A DNA stretch of 64,000 bases, taken from contig CAYGZL010000023.1 in the NCBI GenBank assembly GCA_964354345.1, positions 62,001-126,000 of the forward strand, written 5' to 3'. Every line of letters begins with the position of its first letter. The stretch's first letter is position 1. The position numbers and the translations under genes are program-made. This document shows, one piece after another, positions 33,949-42,878 of this stretch. The stretch comes from CAYGZL01 sp964354345 (GTDB lineage Bacteria > Chloroflexota > Anaerolineae > Anaerolineales > UBA4823). The notes below the pieces were generated by a model, which had not been told where the DNA came from, ran no database searches, and saw nothing but the letters and a program-made list of their open reading frames with translations.

Positions 33949-34829
33949 TTGAATGGCACCTTGAATCCCGGGCAGACTTGCCGTATTTAACCACAGATAA
34001 ACCGCCAACCTGGCTAAGCCAAGCAGAACGGAGTATGTGGTTGACGATTAAGGGTGAGAAACGTAAGCAAGAATGGTTATTGGGACATTGGACAATCAAG
34101 CGACTGGCCTGGGCATATTTTGTAAAATCACACTGGATCGAAGCTCAGGGTCATGATTGGCGGGAAATTCGCGCGATTCAGGTGGATCAAGATGCCTTCG
34201 GCGCTCCGTCCTTATCCTGGGTAGGGTTTGAGGAAAAGAGTACGGATTTCCTGCTCTGTAACTGCAATGAGATGACGAAACGAGTCGCAAGGATGCGAAT
34301 CTCAATCAGCCACAGCGGAGAGTGGTCTTTTTGCGCATTGGGGATAGGTATGCATGGGATCGGGGTGGATATCGAGCTGATTCAACAATATCCGGCAGTA
34401 TTTTCCAGCGGTAATTTCACGGAAGAAGAGCAAGAATGGATTGCCGATTTGCCGCATGAGTTGCATGACGAGGCAGGTATTTTAATTTGGAGTGCCCGAG
34501 AAGCGATCTATAAATCGATCGGCGTGGGATTACCTGGGCGTAACGATATCAATCCTGGCGTGACCAGTCTTCCCGAAAAAGCCACCCTGATGGGTTTATG
34601 GCGGAATGGAAGTTCTAGAGGAATTCAAAGTACATTAAGCTACCCCATTCAACCATTGGATCAGCAACGATGGAATGGGTACCGGATTATTTGGCCTACT
34701 CAGGACGACTCTATTGTATGGCTAGGATTTTGGCGTAAAATAAGGGATTACATTCTCACAGTAGCGGTATGTGTACCAAACCCAATAATAGATCCGGCGC
34801 AAATGATCGCTCCTGCGCCATTGTTATGA
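33945..34829 (+). CDS. 4'-phosphopantetheinyl transferase (Sfp-type)
   Basis: A 294-residue enzyme that transfers the phosphopantetheine arm of CoA to acyl or peptidyl carrier proteins. The metal-binding motif is GIGVDIELI (about residues 138-146), preceded by ISISHSGEWSFCA, and the second motif WSAREAIYKSIG holds the conserved Glu and Lys (normally WxxKEAxxK). The length and the extended N-terminus indicate the Sfp/AcpT group and not the short AcpS group. The apparent start is a TTG overlapping the TGA stop of the PBP gene, which suggests translational coupling. It precedes an acyl-CoA carboxylase operon by only 13 bases, which fits a shared role in fatty-acid or polyketide-like synthesis. 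Confidence 0.85.
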   Translation: MIEWHLESRADLPYLTTDKPPTWLSQAERSMWLTIKGEKRKQEWLLGHWTIKRLAWAYFVKSHWIEAQGHDWREIRAIQVDQDAFGAPSLSWVGFEEKSTDFLLCNCNEMTKRVARMRISISHSGEWSFCALGIGMHGIGVDIELIQQYPAVFSSGNFTEEEQEWIADLPHELHDEAGILIWSAREAIYKSIGVGLPGRNDINPGVTSLPEKATLMGLWRNGSSRGIQSTLSYPIQPLDQQRWNGYRIIWPTQDDSIVWLGFWRKIRDYILTVAVCVPNPIIDPAQMIAPAPLL

Positions 34830-34842
34830 TGAGGAGGATTAG

Positions 34843-36390
34843 ATGCCGAAAGAGATCGATTCTTATGTGGATGATTTACGCGAGAAGAAAGAATCTAGCT
34901 TGAATACTGAAAGAGAGACTGAGACCCAGCATCACAAAGGTCGTCTGACGGCGCGTGAACGAATAGACTTGCTTTTCGATCCAGGATCATTCAACGAAAT
35001 TGATACCCTGGTATTACCGCGTTACGAAACTTATATAGGGGGTAAAAAATCCCGGTATGGCGATGGAGTTGTCACAGGATATGGTTTTATCAATGGCCGG
35101 CATGTATTTGTTGCTGCTCAGGAGGCTTCCGTGATGGGAGGTTCTTTGGGAGAAATGCATGCCAACAAAATCGTTAAGGCGATGCGGATGGCGCTCCAAT
35201 ATGGTGCGCCGTTTATCACTATTAACGATTCGGGTGGCGCCAGAATTCAGGAAGGTGTAGACAGCCTGGCTGGTTATGCGCGCATCTTTGATGCTAATTG
35301 TGAAGCGTCTGGAGTGATTCCCCAAATTTCTATCATTATGGGTCCTTGTGCAGGTGGGGCAGTCTATTCTCCGGCTTTGACAGATTTCATCTTCATGACA
35401 GAAAATAGCTTTATGTTTATTACCGGACCGGATGTCGTAAAAGCAGTGATGCAGGAGGACATCAGTCAGGAGGACCTGGGTGGTGGACGCGTCCATAGCC
35501 TGAAGAGCGGCGTCTGCCATTACCTGGCGCGTGATGACCAGGAATGTCTGGCTCGAGTACGGGAGTTGCTCAGCTATTTACCGTCTAATAACCAGAATGA
35601 TCCCCCCTACATCAAGCCAATTGACGATCCCCAGCGGAAGTGCACTGAGCTAGAGAAAATCGTTCCAATGGACCCTCATAAAGGTTATGATATTCACCAG
35701 GTGATCGCCAGTCTGGTAGATGATGGTCGTTTTCTCGAGATTCACGCATTATGGGCTCAAAACATGGTGGTTGGATTTGGGCGGATGAATGGATGGGTAG
35801 TGGGTATTGTAGCAAACCAACCGATGGTGCTGGCAGGTTGCCTTGATATCAACGCCTCCATTAAAGCGGCTCACTTCATCCGCATCTGTGATGCGTATAA
35901 TATTCCGATCATCACTTTACAAGATGTGCCTGGTTTTTTACCTGGTAAGGAGCAAGAATCCGGTGGGATTATCCGGAATGGGGCACGCATGATCTATGCT
36001 TATAGTGAAGCCACCGTGCCGAAGCTGATGGTTATATTACGTAAGAGCTATGGTGGCGCTTATTGTGTTATGAGTAGTAAGGGTCTGCGGGGCGATTTAC
36101 TCTATGCCTGGCCGAATGCAGAAATTGCCGTCATGGGCGCAGAAGGCGCCGTCAATATCCTTTTCCGGTTGGACATAAAATCGAACACCGACCCCAAGGC
36201 TCGCCAGCAAGAATTGGTGACAGATTATGAAAATCGTTTTAACAATCCATATATTGCTGCGGCACGCGGATTATTGGATGATGTAATTGAACCTTGTGAC
36301 ACACGACAGGTCCTTATTCGTGGTTTAGAACTGACCATCTCCAAGCGAGAGCGGCATGTGCCAAAAAAGCATGGAATCTCGCCAATGTAA
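34843..36390 (+). CDS. Acyl-CoA carboxylase carboxyltransferase subunit (PccB/AccD-like)
   Basis: A 515-residue carboxyltransferase that moves the carboxyl group from biotin to an acyl-CoA (acetyl- or propionyl-CoA). Family marks are GRLTARERIDLLFDPGSF at the N-terminus, the acyl-CoA oxyanion hole GGARIQEGVDSLAGYARIF, GPCAGGAVYSPALTDF and, in the C-terminal half, LQDVPGFLPGKEQE (biotin site), AYSEATVPKLMVILRKSYGG and GAEGAVNILF. This layout is the fused alpha-beta type of propionyl-CoA carboxylase. GAGGAGG precedes the ATG. It is followed by the biotin carboxylase and the biotin carrier genes, giving a complete three-subunit enzyme. Confidence 0.93.
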   Translation: MPKEIDSYVDDLREKKESSLNTERETETQHHKGRLTARERIDLLFDPGSFNEIDTLVLPRYETYIGGKKSRYGDGVVTGYGFINGRHVFVAAQEASVMGGSLGEMHANKIVKAMRMALQYGAPFITINDSGGARIQEGVDSLAGYARIFDANCEASGVIPQISIIMGPCAGGAVYSPALTDFIFMTENSFMFITGPDVVKAVMQEDISQEDLGGGRVHSLKSGVCHYLARDDQECLARVRELLSYLPSNNQNDPPYIKPIDDPQRKCTELEKIVPMDPHKGYDIHQVIASLVDDGRFLEIHALWAQNMVVGFGRMNGWVVGIVANQPMVLAGCLDINASIKAAHFIRICDAYNIPIITLQDVPGFLPGKEQESGGIIRNGARMIYAYSEATVPKLMVILRKSYGGAYCVMSSKGLRGDLLYAWPNAEIAVMGAEGAVNILFRLDIKSNTDPKARQQELVTDYENRFNNPYIAAARGLLDDVIEPCDTRQVLIRGLELTISKRERHVPKKHGISPM

Positions 36391-36425
36391 ATAGGAAGGT
36401 GATTGAGGAATAATTTCGAGGTGTT

Positions 36426-37997
36426 ATGTACCGTAAATTATTAATTGCCAATCGGGGCGAGATTGCTGTAAGAATACTACGCACCTGCCATGACCTGGGC
36501 ATTTTAGCGGTGGCGCTTTATCATGCTACTGACCGGGGCTCGCTGCATGTCCGCCTGGCTGATGAAGCAGTAGAGCTAAACTTACCGGTTGACTTTACGA
36601 ACCCGAAACGAATTATTGAGATAGCGCAGCAAGTTGGGGCGGATGCTATTCACCCTGGTTATGGTTTCCTGGCCGAACATGCCAATTTTATCCGGATGGT
36701 TGAAACCGCCGGGCTTGTCGTTGTTGGTCCACCGGTCAACGTTTTAGAGGCTGTTACGGATAAAATCCATGCGCTCGAAATTGCCAGGTCAGCTGGTTTT
36801 CCAGTCGTTGAATTTTCTCCGCTAAACTTTAGTCAGACAGATGGATTTGGAACCACCTTTCCACCTACAGTCCCACTTCAAGAGATGGACCAGGCGTCAT
36901 TTGATATCATCCATCGCGAGGCAAACCATCTGGGTTATCCGGTAGTCCTTAAGCCATGCCAAGGGGGTCGAGGTCGGGGAGAGAGGTTAGTTCGGTCGCC
37001 CGACCGTTTAGAAGATTCGATCCTCCGTGCTCGAACTGAAGCGCGGGCAGTTTATGGTGACGATCGGTTGTATATGGAGAAAGCTCTACAACCTGTTCAT
37101 CAAGTTAATGTTCAAATTCTCGGTGATCACCTGGGTCACTTGATCCATTTTGGGGAGCGGGAGGGATCGATTACCTATGGTAATCAAAAAATATTCGAGG
37201 AGTCGCCTGCCCCTTGTTTAAATGCACAACAGCGTACCCGCCTCTGGCAGGCTGCCTTGGAACTGGCGCGCCTGTTTGGTTACCAAAATGCGGGTACAGT
37301 GGAATTCCTGGTCGATGCAGAAGGGCGATTTTTCTTCACCGAAATGAAGGCTCGCATTCAAATTGAACATCCAATTACCGAACTAGTCTCTCAGGTAGAT
37401 CTGGTGCGAGAGCAGTTATGTTTATCGGCGGGTGAGGCTCTGCATTTCAGACAGGATGATATTCACCTGCAGGGATGGGCGATGGAATGCCGGATCAGTG
37501 CTGAAGATCCATGGAACCAATTCTTACCTTGCCCGGGACACCTCAATCGGGTTCGATTACCGGATGGACCTGGGATAAGAGTTGATACTTATGTCTATTG
37601 TGATTGTGATATCCCACCTGATTATGATCCACTAATTGCAAAATTGAGTGTCTGGGCAGGAGATCGTAGCGCGTGCCTGGCCAGAACAAGCCGGGCTCTG
37701 GAAGAATTTAAATTGATCGGTGTTCCTACGAATTTACCTGTCCTTCAACATATCCTCCGTGACCCGAGGATCATTTCGGGTAACTATTCGACGGATGACG
37801 CTTTCCGTCTGATAGAATCATCGCAAAACAGGAATATAGATAATAGCGTGCACCATTTGCGGGACATGGCTGTGGCAGCTGCGATCATCTATCTCCGCCG
37901 GATGCATGGCGGAGCAGGAAATTCAACCATGCATCCGATTGTTCCAGAGCAATTAACCACGGGCTGGCATCGCTCCTCTCGGAATTTACCGGAATGA
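36426..37997 (+). CDS. accC: Biotin carboxylase subunit, divergent active site
   Basis: A 523-residue ATP-grasp biotin carboxylase. The N-terminus KLLIANRGEIAVRILRTCHD and IHPGYGFLAEHANF are canonical, as is the C-terminal GPGIRVDTYVY. The catalytic core differs. The family FERDCSxQRRHQK is GEREGSITYGNQK here, and FIEMNxRxQVEHPVTE is FTEMKARIQIEHPITE, so the Asn beside the catalytic Arg is a Lys. The ATP lysine in VLKPCQGGRGRGE and the Lys of NQK remain. An insertion of about 20 residues precedes the ATP-grasp lysine. It is probably an active subfamily, but kinetics or substrate could differ. The gene follows the carboxyltransferase with a 35-base gap; GAGG lies before the ATG. Confidence 0.85.
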   Translation: MYRKLLIANRGEIAVRILRTCHDLGILAVALYHATDRGSLHVRLADEAVELNLPVDFTNPKRIIEIAQQVGADAIHPGYGFLAEHANFIRMVETAGLVVVGPPVNVLEAVTDKIHALEIARSAGFPVVEFSPLNFSQTDGFGTTFPPTVPLQEMDQASFDIIHREANHLGYPVVLKPCQGGRGRGERLVRSPDRLEDSILRARTEARAVYGDDRLYMEKALQPVHQVNVQILGDHLGHLIHFGEREGSITYGNQKIFEESPAPCLNAQQRTRLWQAALELARLFGYQNAGTVEFLVDAEGRFFFTEMKARIQIEHPITELVSQVDLVREQLCLSAGEALHFRQDDIHLQGWAMECRISAEDPWNQFLPCPGHLNRVRLPDGPGIRVDTYVYCDCDIPPDYDPLIAKLSVWAGDRSACLARTSRALEEFKLIGVPTNLPVLQHILRDPRIISGNYSTDDAFRLIESSQNRNIDNSVHHLRDMAVAAAIIYLRRMHGGAGNSTMHPIVPEQLTTGWHRSSRNLPE

Positions 37998-38043
37998 GGA
38001 AACCAAAAATAAACCAGGTGAATTCAATGCAGGCGGCGTCCTT

Positions 38044-38607
38044 ATGAGTAAATTAAGGGTCCAGATTGCTGGTGTACGATATGAGATCGAGCTTAATTTC
38101 CTTCCCAATGCAAGTGGAGAATTAGAAGTCCGTGTTAGCCAGGAATGTTTTACGGATGGAATGGAGAATAAGGACTATTCTGATTCAGATTGTGAATCGA
38201 TGTTTTTAATCCCAGTGATCATACCCGACCTGGATATACCAGCCAGCCGGATGGAGTGGTTAATTATTGATGGTAAACCATATGAGGTGGTGCTGGATCA
38301 GGATTTACACTGGATCCGTTCTCATCGAGATATATATCCATTAGAAATCCGCGACCTTGAGACTGTTGATCTCCGACCTCTCAGGGGCGATCATCGGATT
38401 AAAGCCCCGATCCCGGGATTAATTACACAAATCATGGCGAAGGTAGGCGATACGGTTGATGCTGGCCAATCTTTACTGGTATTGGAAGCAATGAAAATGG
38501 AGAACGAGATCCGTTCTCCACGTAGCGGACAGATTTTGACGCTCAATGTCACCGCGGGACAGAGTGTCTCATATAATGATTTGTTAATAGAGCTCGTTGC
38601 GGAATAG
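38044..38607 (+). CDS. accB: Biotin carboxyl carrier protein
   Basis: A 187-residue carrier. The C-terminal biotinyl domain (about residues 115-187) starts HRIKAPIPGLITQIMAKVGD and has the biotinylation site VLEAMKMENEIRSP, with the modified lysine at about residue 151. The domain ends GQSVSYNDLLIELV. The first 110 residues are a variable region with an acidic patch (ENKDYSDSDCESM) that I do not recognise; it presumably docks onto the carboxylase. It completes the acyl-CoA carboxylase operon, which ends here. The following 147-base gap carries only a possible rel promoter. Confidence 0.93.
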   Translation: MSKLRVQIAGVRYEIELNFLPNASGELEVRVSQECFTDGMENKDYSDSDCESMFLIPVIIPDLDIPASRMEWLIIDGKPYEVVLDQDLHWIRSHRDIYPLEIRDLETVDLRPLRGDHRIKAPIPGLITQIMAKVGDTVDAGQSLLVLEAMKMENEIRSPRSGQILTLNVTAGQSVSYNDLLIELVAE

Positions 38608-38701
38608 CTGTATCCACAGTGGGAAACCATGTCTGCTATTCTGGCCTTCGTGTGTAATACCAGTTCAGAGCGATTAATTCGCCCTCTGGTCTTCTGGGGT
38701 G

Positions 38702-38707
38702 TATAAT
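38702..38707 (+). promoter_or_regulatory. Possible -10 box of rel
   Basis: TATAAT at 38702-38707 lies 48 bases before the rel start, with TTCGCC 18 bases upstream as a weak -35. The rest of the 147-base spacer after accB holds nothing else that I recognise. Confidence 0.35.
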
Positions 38708-38754
38708 GCGTTCCAACTTGGATCGATGTCTGTGGCCTTGACGGAGATATTGAC

Positions 38755-41040
38755 GTGCGGATTGACAGCTTAATGGAGATTTTGCCCCCAACATATTCGC
38801 CGGCGGATCGGGAATTGGTATTACGCGCGGGTCGGCTGGCAGAACATGCGCATGAAGGGCAAAAGCGCGTTTCAGGAGAACCGTATGTCAATCATTGCCT
38901 GGCTGTCGCAATGATTCTGGCTGAGATGTGCGTACCCCCAAGTGTTGTCGCAGCTGGTTTACTTCATGATACCGTTGAAGATACCCCAATAACTTTAGCT
39001 GATTTACAGCGTGATTTCGGAGATGAAATTGCCAGGTTAGTGGATGGTGTCACGAAATTAACCCATTTACCCCGCGTTTCACGCGGTGACCAGCATCTAG
39101 AAAAGGAAGCCCAAGAATTAGAAGCACGACAGTTGATCGAACGCCGAGGAGGAACTGATCCGGAGCAGGAAGTTGAACAAATCCAGCGTAGCCGGCGCTA
39201 TGACCTGGTGTCTGAGACGCTGCGGAAAACTTTCCTGGCGATGGGCGAAGATGTGCGTGTGATTTTGATCAAGTTAGCTGATCGTTTACACAATATGCGT
39301 ACATTGGGTAATATGCCGGAGCATAAACGACGCCGGATCGCCCAAGAAACATTGGATATTTTTGCTCCATTGGCTAACCGCTTGGGTATCTGGCAGATCA
39401 AATGGGAACTGGAAGACTTATCATTCCGATATATCAATCCGGAAAAGTATCGGGAAATTGCTGATCATCTGGCTGAGAGGCGCTCGCAGCGGGAGCAACA
39501 GATGCAGGATATTAAAGATAACCTGCAACGAGTGCTTAACCAAAATGGGATACAAGCTCAGATCTTTGCCCGCCCCAAGCATATTTACTCGATATACCGG
39601 AAGATGGTACGTAAGGAAGTCGCCTTCGACCAGGTGCATGATGTCCGGGGGATAAGGATCCTGGTTCCCGATAAACCTTCCTGTTATGCAGCGTTGGGTT
39701 ACATCCATGAGCACTGGCGACCAATCCCTGGTGAATTTGATGATTACATTGCTGTTCCAAAGGATAACTTCTACCAATCGCTGCATACCGCAGTTGTATA
39801 TGAAGATGGTAAGACTTTAGAAATTCAAATTCGCACCCCCGAAATGCATCAAAGCGCCGAATATGGCATCGCCGCCCATTGGCGCTATAAAGAGGGCTCA
39901 TCTCGAGATGATGAATATGAACGGCGGGTGATCTGGCTCCGCTCCCTGATGGAGTGGCGCCAGGACGTCGATGACGCCAGCGAGTTTGTTGATAGTATGA
40001 AGTCAGATGTCTTCGAAGATCGCGTCTATGTTTTCACACCTCGCGGGGACATCATTGACTTGCCGGTTGGATCAACACCAATTGATTTCGCTTACCAGGT
40101 TCATACAGATATTGGTCATCGCTGCAGGGGAGCTAAGATTAATGGGAAGTTAGTCAGTTTAGACTACAAGCTGCATACGGGGGATAATGTTGAAATAATC
40201 ATCGCAAAACGCGGTGGTCCCAGCCGTGATTGGTTGAATACCAATCTTGGCATGGTGAAGACACAACGCGCCCGCTCCAAGATTAAGCAATGGTTTAAAA
40301 AACAGGCTTATGAACAGAATTTTAATCAAGGAAAAGTAATTCTCGAAAAGGAGTTACGTCGCCTTGGTCTGGGGGACATCAACCTGGAGCGCCTGGCGCG
40401 TGAGTTTGAATTCCGGACTATGGATGAATTCTATGTAGCAATCGGAAACGGTGATCTTTCGTTGGCACGCATTGTCAAACATTTGACATTGATCCAAAAG
40501 GAATCCGAGGAAACTGTTCCTGGAATAAATCAGGACGATGAGCAAATAATGCGCAATGGTTCGGTCATTATTGGCGCCCGTCCTGATCGGCCGCCCTCTG
40601 ATAATGCGGTGACGGTCCTGGGTTTAAAAGGTTTGTTGACCAGTACGGCGCGTTGTTGTAATCCATTGCCGGGTGATATAATCGTGGGTTATATTACCCG
40701 AGGTCGAGGTGCTACCATTCACCGGGTCGACTGTCCCAACATATTACGTGTTCAGGATCGTGAACGCCTTGTACAGGTATCTTGGGGACAGCCGAAAACC
40801 ACTTATCCCATCCCAATCAGAATTCGAGCCTATGACCGGAACGGTTTAATGAAAGATGTCTCAACACTGATTACGGATGAGGGGGTCAATATGTCAAAGG
40901 TTAAGGTAGATGTCAACCAGAATCTGGCCGTGTTTGATCTCGTATTGGAAGTTCGTGATCTACTGCAATTGAGTAAAGTGCTCGATCGTTTAGAGAATCT
41001 ACCCAATGTAATGGAAGCCCAACGCGTTCGACCTGGATAG
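38755..41040 (+). CDS. rel: Bifunctional (p)ppGpp synthetase/hydrolase (Rel/SpoT)
   Basis: A 761-residue RelA/SpoT homologue that makes and degrades the alarmone (p)ppGpp during starvation. The hydrolase HD domain is intact (NHCLAVAMILAEMCVPPS, AGLLHDTVEDTP, IKLADRLHNMRTL). The synthetase domain has RPKHIYSIYRKM, HDVRGIRILV and YIAVPKDNFYQSLHTAVV. A TGS domain begins VYVFTPRGDIIDLP, and an ACT domain closes the protein. An insertion of roughly 35 charged residues (about 110-145, including EKEAQELEARQLIERRGG) splits the hydrolase domain before its second conserved helix. The GTG start at 38755 has GGAG eight bases before it. The length is slightly above the usual 720-740. Confidence 0.93.
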   Translation: MRIDSLMEILPPTYSPADRELVLRAGRLAEHAHEGQKRVSGEPYVNHCLAVAMILAEMCVPPSVVAAGLLHDTVEDTPITLADLQRDFGDEIARLVDGVTKLTHLPRVSRGDQHLEKEAQELEARQLIERRGGTDPEQEVEQIQRSRRYDLVSETLRKTFLAMGEDVRVILIKLADRLHNMRTLGNMPEHKRRRIAQETLDIFAPLANRLGIWQIKWELEDLSFRYINPEKYREIADHLAERRSQREQQMQDIKDNLQRVLNQNGIQAQIFARPKHIYSIYRKMVRKEVAFDQVHDVRGIRILVPDKPSCYAALGYIHEHWRPIPGEFDDYIAVPKDNFYQSLHTAVVYEDGKTLEIQIRTPEMHQSAEYGIAAHWRYKEGSSRDDEYERRVIWLRSLMEWRQDVDDASEFVDSMKSDVFEDRVYVFTPRGDIIDLPVGSTPIDFAYQVHTDIGHRCRGAKINGKLVSLDYKLHTGDNVEIIIAKRGGPSRDWLNTNLGMVKTQRARSKIKQWFKKQAYEQNFNQGKVILEKELRRLGLGDINLERLAREFEFRTMDEFYVAIGNGDLSLARIVKHLTLIQKESEETVPGINQDDEQIMRNGSVIIGARPDRPPSDNAVTVLGLKGLLTSTARCCNPLPGDIIVGYITRGRGATIHRVDCPNILRVQDRERLVQVSWGQPKTTYPIPIRIRAYDRNGLMKDVSTLITDEGVNMSKVKVDVNQNLAVFDLVLEVRDLLQLSKVLDRLENLPNVMEAQRVRPG

Positions 41041-41041
41041 T

Positions 41042-41188
41042 GTGATGGCTGATCGATGGACAACTCAGTTGGTTGGGCACCAGAGATCTGGAATTTTTCG
41101 CGCTTTGGTGGATGCAAATGCTTTGCTAGTCATCCCTTCTGAGGTAAAATGTGTGCCAGCCAGCACCTGGGTAGAGGCCTGGCCACTG
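41042..41188 (+). pseudogene. C-terminal relic of MoeA (molybdopterin molybdotransferase)
   Basis: The first 49 codons read WTTQLVGHQRSGIFRALVDA, NALLVIP and WVEAWPL, the C-terminal domain IV pattern of MoeA (GxQxSGxLxxLxxANALxxxP). About 350 residues of a normal MoeA are missing and nothing upstream matches, since rel ends one base earlier. The frame has no stop before the next small gene and runs into it in frame, so a fused product is possible. Most likely it is a leftover of a deletion that removed the rest of moeA. Confidence 0.6.
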
Positions 41189-41233
41189 GCGAAACTGTTG
41201 TTCTATAGTTATCATATTCTTGAGGAGGAATTT

Positions 41234-41464
41234 ATGCCCCGTATTCGTTGCCACTATATCGATTGTGTCTTTTTAGATGATGGGTATTGTGGAGCAGCGG
41301 CAATCGAGGTCGATCCAGATGTCGGTTGTATGACTTACGCCCGAGCCAATGATATGGAAGTTGAGGACGAGTGGGAAGAGGAAGAAGAAGAGCTCCATGA
41401 ATGGGATGAAACAGACCTGGAAGAAGATGAAGACGAACTCTGGTTAGATGAGGATGAATATTAA
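41234..41464 (+). CDS. Small Cys-rich protein with an acidic tail, function unknown
   Basis: A 76-residue protein. The first half, MPRIRCHYIDCVFLDDGYC, then DVGCMTY, has four cysteines spaced like a small metal-binding or disulfide knot. The second half is strongly acidic (about 20 Glu/Asp in 35 residues with interspersed Trp), giving a highly negative tail. GAGGAGG nine bases before the ATG supports this start and argues that the gene is separate from the MoeA relic with which it shares a frame. I recognise the N-terminal wording as common in Anaerolineae genomes but know no function. A role binding nucleic-acid-binding partners through the tail is only a guess. It converges on the secreted peptidase gene. 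Confidence 0.75.
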   Translation: MPRIRCHYIDCVFLDDGYCGAAAIEVDPDVGCMTYARANDMEVEDEWEEEEEELHEWDETDLEEDEDELWLDEDEY

Positions 41465-41471
41465 GGGGTAA

Positions 41472-42788
41472 TTATGGGGAAGCGGTGAGCGCCATGTTAC
41501 CTAAGGCTGACCAGGAACTCAAGAACTGTGTGACGCCACGGGCATATTGGTTTCCGTTATCCAAGATAGTAACTTCATTTTCTGTATAGCCAATTACGAT
41601 AACTGTATGCTCATAACTCGCAACCACGGACAAGTGATCATCGCTTGACCGATAATAAATGGGTATTCCATCTATGGATGAAGCACCGATCGTCCAGACA
41701 TACACAGGTCTTCCAGCTGCAATCTCGGTGCGTAGTCCATCCCAACTTAACGGGTGGTGAGCATTAGCGGTGACCCCATAATTTCTTAAGAGTGCAACGA
41801 CTGGTTCAACATGAACACCGTAATCGTTGGGCGGAATTTGACCCCAGGCGCCATTCACGTTACCCACAAAACCGGTATCAGGATTGTCTGACTTCGGAAG
41901 TTGGTTGAAGAATTTAAGTTCATCAATCGAAAATCCGAAGAAGGCTGCCCAATCCACAGCTACCCGTGATTCGCAATCCAGCGGAAGCGACTGTGGGTAG
42001 CTTTGTACGCCAGTTACTTTAGCCTGTGCAGGTAGAGTCGGTGGAGGTGGGGGAGGTGGTGGTATTTGAGATGGATCTCCTAAGGTGATCCTCAGGCACC
42101 AATTGCGCAATTTTCCACTGTCATTGACCGAACGATCCGCAACACTCAAAATCCAGGTACCTGCTGCAAGTTGACCATCGAAACCAGCCAGAGCTTGTTC
42201 GGGGCGGAAGATTCCAGCAATCGCGGCTGGATTCGCTGAACAACGCTTTTCGACTGGCAAGGTCAATTCATCATCCAGAATGGCCTGGATATCATTTTGT
42301 CCGCAACCATCCTTGTTGGCAGGGTAACCAGGACGATCGATCACCGTGATGGAAGTAGCAGTATCGGGGTGAGAAAGTTGGATAAGTAGATCGCCAACCC
42401 AGGAATGAGTAATTTCCAGGCGGAGATCCAGATCAACAACTGCCCGTCCGTCGCTAATGGTAATCGTATCGCTAATCCCCCCCAGATTGTTATCGGGTAT
42501 GTTAATCGTGTTATTCGAGCAAAACAAGGCTATGGTTGGGGGTGGTGGAGGTGGGGTGGGGGTAGGCAGAACCCGACTGATGATCGGTAAGAAGATCATC
42601 GGGGGTGGTGTGGATTGCTCTATTCTGTTTTCAAAAGGAGTGGGCGTTGCGGTTGCTTCAGGCGCTTCGGCTCTGACAAGTTGAGTTGAGAACAATATTA
42701 AAGTGAATAAGCTGATACACAAGATTAGGATTAGAATGATCTTATTTGAGCGCGACAGGCAGGAGTGAGGTTGGCATGAATGTTGCAT
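41472..42788 (-). CDS. Secreted protein with proprotein convertase P domain and C39-like peptidase domain
   Basis: A 438-residue exported protein. A signal peptide (about residues 18-40, ILILILCISLFTLILFS) is followed by a Thr-Pro/poly-Pro linker. Next comes a P domain (about 88-235: RLEITHSWVGDLLIQLSHPD, AAGTWILSVADRSVNDSGKL), a second poly-Pro linker, and a C39_2-type papain-like domain (265-438). The likely catalytic residues are Cys in LPLDCESRVAV, His in YEHTVIVIGY and Asp in VTILDNGNQY. Domains linked by flexible Pro spacers suit a cell-surface or extracellular enzyme. P domains usually accompany subtilisin-like proteases; pairing with a C39 peptidase is less common. No nearby bacteriocin or partner gene is seen. 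Confidence 0.8.
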   Translation of the reverse strand: MQHSCQPHSCLSRSNKIILILILCISLFTLILFSTQLVRAEAPEATATPTPFENRIEQSTPPPMIFLPIISRVLPTPTPPPPPPTIALFCSNNTINIPDNNLGGISDTITISDGRAVVDLDLRLEITHSWVGDLLIQLSHPDTATSITVIDRPGYPANKDGCGQNDIQAILDDELTLPVEKRCSANPAAIAGIFRPEQALAGFDGQLAAGTWILSVADRSVNDSGKLRNWCLRITLGDPSQIPPPPPPPPTLPAQAKVTGVQSYPQSLPLDCESRVAVDWAAFFGFSIDELKFFNQLPKSDNPDTGFVGNVNGAWGQIPPNDYGVHVEPVVALLRNYGVTANAHHPLSWDGLRTEIAAGRPVYVWTIGASSIDGIPIYYRSSDDHLSVVASYEHTVIVIGYTENEVTILDNGNQYARGVTQFLSSWSALGNMALTASP

Positions 42789-42840
42789 GGAAATTTATTG
42801 CCCTTTGGGCATCGGATATGCAATAAATATTTAATCTGAT

Positions 42841-42846
42841 TATAAT
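42841..42846 (+). promoter_or_regulatory. Possible -10 box of the lipoprotein gene
   Basis: TATAAT at 42841-42846 lies 32 bases before the lipoprotein start in the 90-base divergent spacer. I see no good -35 box at 16-18 bases upstream. Confidence 0.3.
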
Positions 42847-42878
42847 CTAACATTAGAAAAAGCGAAACGAGAATCCTC

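Noticed and set aside
41042..41464. A single 140-residue gene
   Set aside because: The first third matches the MoeA C-terminus and a strong ribosome-binding site starts the small Cys-rich protein internally at 41234, so two units are more likely.
42030..42060. Low-complexity G-rich repeat as a possible quadruplex or regulatory element
   Set aside because: It encodes the poly-proline linker of the C39 peptidase protein and is explained by that.
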